Program-made: the position numbers and the translations under genes
The notes under the pieces: model-generated
The model's database searches: none
The model's input: only the letters and a program-made list of their open reading frames with translations
What the model was told of the DNA's origin: nothing
Shown here: in pieces, positions 13,280 through 19,225 of the stretch
How positions within the stretch are numbered: the stretch's first letter is position 1
Layout of the letters: every line of letters begins with the position of its first letter
From: an uncultured Collinsella sp.
Lineage (GTDB): Bacteria > Actinomycetota > Coriobacteriia > Coriobacteriales > Coriobacteriaceae
Length of the DNA stretch: 19,225 nucleotides
Direction of reading: 5' to 3'
NCBI GenBank assembly: GCA_902464175.1
Contig: CABQHZ010000030.1
Location: forward strand, 1-19,225

Positions 13280-14950
13280 CTACTCTTTATGGCTGCCGCC
13301 TCCCCGCTTGATCAGGAGCGCGACCACGATGAGCGCGGCTCCGGCGACCGCTGCGGCGGCCGCGGCGTACATTGCCATATCGCCAGTCGAGGGCATAAAG
13401 CCTCCGGTGGTAATGCTAGGGGGTGTGCCGGTGGGCGTGTTGATGAGCGACGCCTCCAGGCTGCCCGTCGACCCGTCCGCGCTGTCGGCGCGCAGGGGCG
13501 ACTCGGCCGTGATGGTGAGTTTGGGCTTGGCGGCGGCCACCTGGTCGACGTCCAGGCCCTCGGCCTTGACCGTCACGGAGCGCATGCCCTCAAAGGCGGT
13601 GTAGCCCTTGGGCGCCTTGAGCTCGCGGACCTCCAGCTTGCCCGAGTCCACGCCCGAGACGGTCACGCGGCCGTCCTCGCCCGTGGTGGCGGTAGCCTTG
13701 CCCTCCGCATCCCACGTGCCATCGGCCGCGAGCGTGCGACCGCGGTCGTCGGCGATGCTCAGGACCGCCCCAGCAAGCGGCTTGTCGCCGTCGCTGCCGC
13801 GCTTGGTGAGCGCGAGATCCCAGGTGTAGGCCGTCGCGTCGTCGCTCGGCGTGCGGGTGAAGCCGGCATCGCCGGACTGGTCGGCAAAGGGAGAGCGTGG
13901 GTAGCGCAGATAGACCTCGTTGGGGTTGCCCTTGGCGATGCCGTGGTTGCACACGTTGTTGAGCGGCGCGTTGTACACGGCGACCACGCGGGCGCCCGCG
14001 GTAAAGGCGTCGGCCCCGCCGAGCGCGGCGATCAGGTCGCCGGTGCGCACGGTGAAGGTCTTGCCGTCGGCCGCTACCTTGGTGGCGCACTGGGCAGTGA
14101 TGTCGGTCCAGCCCTTCGCGGGCTCGGTGCCGGCGCGCCCGTCCTTGCCGGTCTGGACGGCGTCAAAGCCGCCGTCTGCCCCCGCCGCCACGTACACGCG
14201 CATGCTCGAGGCCACCTTGGAGGGGTCGAGCCCCGCGCTCATGGTGTCGACGAACCGCACCGTATAGGTGTCGTAGGCGGTGAGACCCGCCGGGACCGTG
14301 GCAGAGAGGCGCCAGTACAGGTCGTCGGCGACCGTAGCGTCGGCGGCCTTCTGCCAGGCGGCGGTGCTGTCCTCCAGCACGTGCTTGGCGACCTTGGGCG
14401 TCGCCGCCTTGGGCTTGACGGTGACGGCGCTGCCGCCGACCAGGGCCATGATCGGCGCGGTGCCGGCCTCGCCCTGGGCGATGGCGGCATCGTCGGCGAC
14501 GATGAGCCAGTAGCCACAAGGCAGCTCGGCCGCCGTGCCCGCGTTAAGGGCCACGGGCTCGGCGCCAGAGCTCTGGAGGGAACGAGCGAGCTGTGCGCTC
14601 AGCGCGCTCGTAAGGTGGGAATCGGTGTTGAGCCACTCGGCAGCTTCCTGCGCGGTGGTCTGGGAATTGGGCATGCCGGCGCTGTGCAGCACAGGCAGCG
14701 CGGCGTCGCGCACGGCGTCGCTTGCCCAGGCGAGGTCGGTGGCGATCTTGGCGTCGCTTTCGCCGTCGACGACGTTGGCGCTAAAGATCTGGTAGGCGTC
14801 GTAGCTGCTCGCCACGGTGCCGCTCACCGTGATGGAACCGGTCGAGGTCGGCGCGGCCTGCGCGGATGCGGGGAACACAGCCGCGCAGATGCCGATCAAG
14901 AGGGCGAGCAGCGCAAACAAGATCGGGAAGGAGCAAACTTTCTTATTCAC
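13280..14950 (-). CDS. Accessory pilin with MPSTG sorting signal
   Basis: A 556-residue secreted fimbrial protein. The signal peptide is residues 1 to about 33 (hydrophobic core PILFALLALLIGICAAVF). An N-terminal pilin domain ends in TVKPK (177-181), the pilin-motif position. A D2-like domain has candidate K187 or K189 and N344 (NEVYLRY). A Cna-B-like domain has E443 in LEVRELKAPKGY. The sorting signal is MPSTG (519-523) rather than LPXTG, then an alanine-rich membrane helix and basic tail. Translation probably starts at the GTG at 14950, with GGGAGG eight bases upstream; it overlaps the stop of the preceding adhesin gene by eight bases, so the two are coupled. The gene is clearly richer in G+C than both neighbours. 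It may be a minor subunit or base pilin. Confidence 0.88.
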   Translation of the reverse strand: MNKKVCSFPILFALLALLIGICAAVFPASAQAAPTSTGSITVSGTVASSYDAYQIFSANVVDGESDAKIATDLAWASDAVRDAALPVLHSAGMPNSQTTAQEAAEWLNTDSHLTSALSAQLARSLQSSGAEPVALNAGTAAELPCGYWLIVADDAAIAQGEAGTAPIMALVGGSAVTVKPKAATPKVAKHVLEDSTAAWQKAADATVADDLYWRLSATVPAGLTAYDTYTVRFVDTMSAGLDPSKVASSMRVYVAAGADGGFDAVQTGKDGRAGTEPAKGWTDITAQCATKVAADGKTFTVRTGDLIAALGGADAFTAGARVVAVYNAPLNNVCNHGIAKGNPNEVYLRYPRSPFADQSGDAGFTRTPSDDATAYTWDLALTKRGSDGDKPLAGAVLSIADDRGRTLAADGTWDAEGKATATTGEDGRVTVSGVDSGKLEVRELKAPKGYTAFEGMRSVTVKAEGLDVDQVAAAKPKLTITAESPLRADSADGSTGSLEASLINTPTGTPPSITTGGFMPSTGDMAMYAAAAAAVAGAALIVVALLIKRGGGSHKE

Positions 14951-17900
14951 GACGCTCACCTCCCTTCGCATTCGCCTTGCGACGAATGTGCATCCAGGCC
15001 GCAGCAGCGCAAAGCACCGCCGCGCCGGCAAGGTACGTCAGAGTGACGCCCGACATACCAGAAAGGGGCAATGAAGTGGAGTAGGTGTTGGTGAAGGTGG
15101 GGGTAGTGTCGGGAAACTCGTGGCCCTTGGTCTCGGCGCTTACCCACTTACCGCCGTCAAAGGTCCCCCTCATGTAGGTCACCTTACAGCTGATGTTCCC
15201 ATTGGCATCGTCCGTTGCAACAACCGTGAACTTGTAGACCGAATTATCGAACTTGTAATGCGAGAAAATCGAGCTATCGTCCTCCTCGCGCATATAGTAC
15301 GTGAATGTCTTGGAAGCGCCACGGCCCGGAACATCAGTATCACTCTTCTTCAAGCTATCAAGCGTGTACTCAATCGTGGGGAAGTCCTGGGGCTGAGGAT
15401 TGACGCCACCGGCAGTGGTCGAGACGGTCTTGACGCTGTCGCCCTTAAAGTTCTCGTTATCCGCAAACTGGAGCGTGAACTTCTTCATCTCGCCACCCTC
15501 AACGACCTTAGTCGCCGCAGGCTTCCAGGAGCCGCTAGAGGTATAGGGCACGATTCTGTTGGTAAAGGTCGACTTATCATCGTTGCCGATAGTAACCGTA
15601 GCCGTTGTGTTGTCCTCTGAGTACCCAACGGAATAGTCTCCGGGACTAAGTTGCACGAAGTCCTTATTGTCCTCGGCCTTTTTATAGACGACTACCGTTT
15701 TTACCTTGTAATATTTAATCGTGAACCCCATGAGCGTTTCAGAGTGGGATGCATCGTCCTCAACTGTTGCCTCGATCTTGTAAATTGTCTTATCGAATTT
15801 GGTGTCTAATTCGTTTTGGCCGCTGATTGGTTCCTCAACGAGATAGAAAACGTATTGCCCTGAAGAATAGTCCTTGCCAGAGTCGAAGGTGATACTGCCG
15901 CTTGATTGATCAACAGTCGCCTCACCCGCACCACTGCAATCGCCCATATCTAATGTGCCGTCATCTTTCCAAGAAGGTGCCTTGGTACCGTTAACCTCCT
16001 GGCGCAGCAGCTGAAACTTGTACTCGTGCCCATTAAGGGGTTGCTTGTCTCCCTTTGCATTCACAAGCGCCTTAGTGGCCTTGAGTTTCATGCTCGGGTA
16101 AACCCTCAGATCACTGACCTCGCCAACGACAAGATCGCCGTTGGTCATGATGCCGCCACCGTGGGTGTAGGAGTAGTTGCCACTGATGATGGTCGTAGCC
16201 TCTGCCTGCGCCTTATTTATGGCATCATTAGTCGGCTGAGCCTCCAAACCGAACATGTACTTAGCCTCGGCACCGCCATTTGGGTCGATGGTAACCGGCT
16301 TTCCGTCGCAGGTGCCGTGCCAGCCAGCTGAGCCGCCGCCGAGCATCTTGCCAAGAACGACAGCAATTGTCGAGTTCGCACCATCTTTATTACGCACCAG
16401 GAAGAAATCCTTATGGCCGGATTTTTGGAAGTCAGGAGTAACGTAATTTGTTTCATCGTGGTCTTGATTTTTGTTGTTGCCACCAGCGGAATAATTATAC
16501 GTTCCCAGCGGATTGCCATCTTGATCAACGTTATCTTTGTTGCCATAGATAGCAGCGCCATATGAGTGCGAAACGATTGTCTCGCCCGTAGGGCATGCGC
16601 CAATTCCGCCACTCCAGCCACCAGCTTTGTTGCTGGTGATAAGCGATCTGAGGATGTTAAGCCTACCGTGCTCCTGGATAAAGATGCCACCGCCGCCCCA
16701 GTCGCCACCACGGTCTTTAGTGCTGCCCGTCATGGTCTTGTTGTTGGTGATGTAAATCTTGCTGTTCTCACCAGCATTAATTGTTGCCATCGTACCGCTG
16801 TTGTTACCGCCAGCAATACGCAAGCCGCCGCCTTCGCCGTTAACAGATTTGTTGCCCGCAATCGTGCCACCTGTCATGGTAAACGTAATCGCTTTGCCCC
16901 AGAAGCCAGCGTAGATTCCGCCACCAGCCTCGTTGGAGTAGTTGGCCGTAACAGAACCGCCCGTCATGTTCAGTGTGCCACCATCGACAGAAGCAATACC
17001 GCCGCCGCCGAGCAGACCAAGGTTGAACTTTTCAGTGATATAGGAGTCGACGCGGTTGTTGGTAATATTTGCCGAATCAACGATTTCAACATCAGCATTT
17101 TTGGTAAAGACGCCGCCGCCATAGCCATTATTGGGATGGTCGACGTCGTTATAGCGCTCCTTATACGTAGCGTTGCCAGAGATAACACCGCCTAAAAATT
17201 TCAGCTTGGCGCCATTGTCAGCATAGATGCCGCCGCCAGAAGCAGCCTTGTTTGCAGCGATTACGCCGTTAGTCATTTCGAGCTTGGCATTTGTGCCCGT
17301 CACGCACAGGCCACCGCCCCAGCCGCCGCCGCTACCGTTGGTGACATAACCGCCAGAAATATTAACAGTGCCTTGAGAAAAAATAACATGACCATCGTTG
17401 CCCACCAGAGGGCGAGGCGTCGTGACCATGCCTCCGTTGAGGTTAAGCGTACCGCCGGCCTCAACAGAAACGACCCGTTTGACCGAACCACTGTCGGACG
17501 CAGCAACGATTGCGCCGAAACCGCTGACGACATGCTTAGTCGTAGTCTCGGTGGTGCCGAAATTATCATTAGGCGTGCTCGTGGTTTCATAATAGGTTAG
17601 GCTCTGAGGAGTGCCGTTGTTGTCACCGGTCCATGCCATAGTTGCAAGTCTGCCTGGATCGTTATCAACGACCAAAGGTGTATCGCCAACTTGGGCAGAG
17701 TCTTCAACGGTAAGCGCACCGCTCGCTACCGTAATGAACGTGTCGTTATCACCAACGGGGTAATAAAGCTTATGGCCCGCAAGGTCGATCGTAGTATTTT
17801 GCCTGATAGTGATTGACTTACTTGAACTAATGTCAGCCTTAAGACGTAGTTTATCGGGTTTAGTCAGGGCGTTAAGGTACGCTGTCAGGTCTCCGTCACT

Positions 17901-18332
17901 CGTCAGCAGCGTGTACCCATCCTTATCTTCTTTAAGTCCCGGAACCTCACCTTCATTTGCAACAGTAGCGACCTTATAAACAGACTGTTCATCATCCGCG
18001 GACTGCGCAGCGCTCTCGGCTTCCGTGTCATCAGACAACGGGGCCGTCTCGAGAGCGTCGTCGCCAGGCTCGCCGCCCTCGACCTCGTCGCTATTCTGGT
18101 TTTCGGCATCCCCGCCAGTGTTGTCTACATCAGTAGACTCACTTGAGGAACCCCCCCCCATTACAGTTTTCTCGGTAGGAGCCGTCTGGGCATCGTTGGC
18201 GATGGCCTGGGAGATCGGGGGCATGACGAGCGACAGTACCAGGCTCAACACGGATGCTCCGCACAAAACGCCTGCCAGTACACGGCGCGTCGCTTTATTA
18301 CTCTGCTTAGATTTGTCCGAATTCGCTTTCAT
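14943..18332 (-). CDS. Large beta-helix adhesin with LPLSG sorting signal, probable pilus tip
   Basis: A 1129-residue secreted protein, first in the operon. The signal peptide is residues 1 to about 45, then an acidic low-complexity linker (60-118). Residues about 160-740 carry repeated GG-GGGIY and T-GGxIxxN motifs, as in right-handed parallel beta-helix proteins. Two Spy0128/FctA-type isopeptide domains follow. The first (about 745-926) has candidate K751 or K754 and N925 in FTNR. The second (about 938-1084) has K942 and N1082 in FTNTY. LPLSG is at 1088-1092, then a membrane helix and basic tail; serine replaces the usual threonine. GAGGAG precedes the ATG at 18332. Nine G bases encode M58-G61. 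The layout suits a tip adhesin binding glycans or host surface; the ligand is unknown. Confidence 0.9.
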   Translation of the reverse strand: MKANSDKSKQSNKATRRVLAGVLCGASVLSLVLSLVMPPISQAIANDAQTAPTEKTVMGGGSSSESTDVDNTGGDAENQNSDEVEGGEPGDDALETAPLSDDTEAESAAQSADDEQSVYKVATVANEGEVPGLKEDKDGYTLLTSDGDLTAYLNALTKPDKLRLKADISSSKSITIRQNTTIDLAGHKLYYPVGDNDTFITVASGALTVEDSAQVGDTPLVVDNDPGRLATMAWTGDNNGTPQSLTYYETTSTPNDNFGTTETTTKHVVSGFGAIVAASDSGSVKRVVSVEAGGTLNLNGGMVTTPRPLVGNDGHVIFSQGTVNISGGYVTNGSGGGWGGGLCVTGTNAKLEMTNGVIAANKAASGGGIYADNGAKLKFLGGVISGNATYKERYNDVDHPNNGYGGGVFTKNADVEIVDSANITNNRVDSYITEKFNLGLLGGGGIASVDGGTLNMTGGSVTANYSNEAGGGIYAGFWGKAITFTMTGGTIAGNKSVNGEGGGLRIAGGNNSGTMATINAGENSKIYITNNKTMTGSTKDRGGDWGGGGIFIQEHGRLNILRSLITSNKAGGWSGGIGACPTGETIVSHSYGAAIYGNKDNVDQDGNPLGTYNYSAGGNNKNQDHDETNYVTPDFQKSGHKDFFLVRNKDGANSTIAVVLGKMLGGGSAGWHGTCDGKPVTIDPNGGAEAKYMFGLEAQPTNDAINKAQAEATTIISGNYSYTHGGGIMTNGDLVVGEVSDLRVYPSMKLKATKALVNAKGDKQPLNGHEYKFQLLRQEVNGTKAPSWKDDGTLDMGDCSGAGEATVDQSSGSITFDSGKDYSSGQYVFYLVEEPISGQNELDTKFDKTIYKIEATVEDDASHSETLMGFTIKYYKVKTVVVYKKAEDNKDFVQLSPGDYSVGYSEDNTTATVTIGNDDKSTFTNRIVPYTSSGSWKPAATKVVEGGEMKKFTLQFADNENFKGDSVKTVSTTAGGVNPQPQDFPTIEYTLDSLKKSDTDVPGRGASKTFTYYMREEDDSSIFSHYKFDNSVYKFTVVATDDANGNISCKVTYMRGTFDGGKWVSAETKGHEFPDTTPTFTNTYSTSLPLSGMSGVTLTYLAGAAVLCAAAAWMHIRRKANAKGGERRE
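18151..18159. repeat. Homopolymer of nine G (coding strand) in the adhesin gene
   Basis: C9 on the plus strand, G9 on the coding strand, spanning codons 58-61. As sequenced the frame is open. Losing one G leads to a TAG stop after about ten more codons; gaining one G leads to a TGA stop a few codons later. Such tracts are hot spots for slippage, so this is a possible on/off switch. Confidence 0.9.
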
Positions 18333-18387
18333 CGATGTCTCCTCCCCAAGAGACCGCGATCTTGCTCTTTCACCATCAAACGTATCT

Positions 18388-18406
18388 GCGCAATCTGTAA
18401 TTGCGC
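18388..18406. promoter_or_regulatory. Palindrome in the leader of the pilus operon
   Basis: GCGCAAT (18388-18394) and ATTGCGC (18400-18406) are perfect reverse complements around five bases. They lie at about +10 to +28 from the start point predicted from the TATAAT box. An operator for a dimeric repressor or a leader hairpin are both possible. Confidence 0.5.
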
Positions 18407-18421
18407 GCGTTTAGTAATGCA

Positions 18422-18451
18422 ATTATAACGATTGTTTAAACATCTGAGCAA
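18422..18451 (-). promoter_or_regulatory. Predicted promoter of the pilus operon
   Basis: On the minus strand TTGCTC (18451-18446), 18 bases, then the consensus TATAAT (18427-18422). Transcription would start near 18415 and give a leader of about 83 bases before the adhesin ATG. It is the only good box pair upstream of the operon on this strand. Confidence 0.6.
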
Positions 18452-18603
18452 CAAAAACCGATAGTTTTGTAGTGAGTACTCAATTCTCTTGACAATTGCT
18501 CGGATTTGCCTTTGTTTATTCGCTATCCATTTTTTGTTTCTGCTGGTAATTTAGTTGCCTATTATTTTTTAATGGCATTAGATTTATTTGCACAACATTT
18601 TGC
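18452..18603. other. AT-rich intergenic stretch without a gene
   Basis: Visibly poorer in G+C than the surrounding genes. It holds the palindrome GAGTACTC near 18475 and an isolated plus-strand TTGACA (18489-18494) with no matching -10 box. I see no coding frame with a ribosome site. It may hold upstream control sites for the pilus operon. Confidence 0.5.
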
Positions 18604-18795
18604 TCAAGAGCAAACATCCTGTGAACGGTCGAAAATCGACCGTGAGCGGTAGGCCATTAACCGGGATGAATATCCTACCAAATTGATGAGAATATCTTTA
18701 ACCCATCGGTAGTTAGAAGCGTGATGTTCAGACAACAATATTTGAATTTTCGCACAGATTTTAGGTATCAATTCGCCCAAATCGCCTGAGGCCAC
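18604..18795 (-). CDS. Doubtful 63-codon frame, possibly a gene remnant
   Basis: It begins at a GTG inside the hairpin at 18794-18824, has no ribosome site, and encodes 63 residues (including ELIPKICAKIQILLSEHH) that I do not recognise. There is no signal peptide or membrane helix. The composition is not obviously random, so it could be the tail of a decayed gene in this AT-rich stretch, but chance is as likely. Confidence 0.2.
   Translation of the reverse strand: MASGDLGELIPKICAKIQILLSEHHASNYRWVKDILINLVGYSSRLMAYRSRSIFDRSQDVCS
18626..18642. repeat. Short hairpin near the end of the doubtful frame
   Basis: CGGTCGA (18626-18632) and TCGACCG (18636-18642) form a perfect seven-pair stem with a three-A loop. 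It lies within the doubtful 63-codon frame and has no T run after it. Role unknown. Confidence 0.45.
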
Positions 18796-18824
18796 CGCAA
18801 AAAGAGCCTGCCCCCTTCTGCGGT
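18794..18824 (-). terminator. Hairpin element after the HAD phosphatase gene
   Basis: ACCGCA (18794-18799) pairs with TGCGGT (18819-18824). The loop reads GAAGGGGGCAGGCTCTTTTT on the minus strand. It starts 16 bases beyond the phosphatase stop. Layout and loop core match the element at 8341-8373. Confidence 0.5.
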
Positions 18825-18839
18825 AGTTCTCCCCCAGCG

Positions 18840-19225
18840 CTACAGCAGATGTTCCTCGATAAAGATCGCGATGCCGTCTTTGTCGTTGCTGGCGGTTACA
18901 AAATCGGCGGCGGCGCGGGTGGCGTCGCTGCCATTTGCCATGGCCACGCCCACGCCGGCGTCAGCCACCATGCAGGTGTCGTTATCAGCATCGCCAAACA
19001 CGCAGATGTCCTGGAGCTCCATGTCGTTGAGCTCCGCCACGCGCACAAGGCCGCGCGTCTTGGACACGCGCGGATCCATGAACTCGTAGAGCCGCTGCGT
19101 GGTTTGCAGAGCCGCCGCCTTAACAGTGTTATCGGCAAACGTCGATGCTCGCTCGATGACCTGCGGCATCACCTCGGGCGCCATGGTAAACATCACCTTG
19201 GGCTGCGGCTCGCGCAAAAACTCGG
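18840..19225 (-). CDS. Cof-type HAD-superfamily phosphatase (5' end outside window)
   Basis: The C-terminal 127 codons or so of a HAD hydrolase of the Cof/YbiV/YidA group, which dephosphorylate small cytoplasmic metabolites such as sugar phosphates or flavin precursors. The last catalytic motif is clear: FGDADNDTCMVADAGVGVAMANG, with the paired aspartates that bind magnesium. It ends with the usual ADFVTASNDKDGIAIFIEEHL. The N-terminal nucleophile motif and cap domain are beyond the window. The frame is open to the window edge; an internal TTG at 19217 is not a likely start. Substrate cannot be predicted from this fragment. Confidence 0.9.
   Translation of the reverse strand, partial: EFLREPQPKVMFTMAPEVMPQVIERASTFADNTVKAAALQTTQRLYEFMDPRVSKTRGLVRVAELNDMELQDICVFGDADNDTCMVADAGVGVAMANGSDATRAAADFVTASNDKDGIAIFIEEHLL

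Noticed and set aside
13289..15046. A 585-codon open frame on the plus strand opposite the accessory pilin gene
   Set aside because: It is an antisense shadow of GC-rich coding sequence, rich in His, Arg, Gly and Ala with no recognisable domain or ribosome site. The minus-strand frame has a signal peptide, pilin domains and a sorting signal.
18489..18494. Plus-strand TTGACA as a promoter
   Set aside because: No -10 box at 16-18 bases and no gene on that strand downstream.

Overview
The window looks like chromosomal DNA of a high-GC Gram-positive gut bacterium, most likely Collinsella or another member of the Coriobacteriia. The basis is GC-rich coding sequence, a gatC-gatA-gatB operon, LPXTG-type pilins with a class C sortase, and short hairpin elements with a GGTGCCTGTCCCC-like core that I associate with this group. 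The genus is an inference; no marker gene fixes it. Nearly all protein genes are on the minus strand. The exception is one AraC-type regulator.

Region 1 (1-4252): two half-size exporter-fold ABC subunits (the second cut by the window start) are divergent from an AraC-family regulator. They resemble the YbtP/YbtQ-YbtA iron-siderophore arrangement. The 114-bp gap holds a good promoter for the regulator and two 15-bp direct repeats exactly 21 bp apart. Region 2 (4253-4599): a 347-bp gap between convergent genes, made of three tight hairpins, a 38-bp direct repeat and a perfect 38-bp inverted repeat. Region 3 (4600-8101): gatC, gatA and gatB, the tRNA-dependent amidotransferase, each pair joined by a TAATG overlap. 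GatB carries a large insertion. Region 4 (8102-8386): nested palindromes and a hairpin element.

Region 5 (8387-10416): a class C (pilin-type) sortase, and a winged-helix protein of unknown role upstream of it. Region 6 (10417-11410): a duplicated module. Each copy has a plus-strand segment predicted to fold into three hairpins, ending at a terminator shared with a convergent minus-strand gene for a 50-residue membrane peptide. The second copy of the peptide gene has lost its 5' end. The architecture recalls type I toxin-antitoxin loci and is the best candidate here for an undescribed system.

Region 7 (11411-18332): a pilus operon transcribed on the minus strand. It encodes a 1129-residue beta-helix adhesin with two isopeptide-type stalk domains, a GC-rich accessory pilin and the probable backbone pilin, followed by a strong terminator. 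Their sorting motifs are LPLSG, MPSTG and LPLTG. The adhesin has a nine-G tract near its N-terminus, and a change of one base either way gives an early stop, so it may be phase-variable. The sortase about 2 kb downstream probably polymerises and anchors these proteins. Region 8 (18333-19225): an AT-rich leader and intergenic stretch with a promoter and a palindrome, a doubtful 63-codon reading frame, and the C-terminal part of a Cof-type HAD phosphatase.
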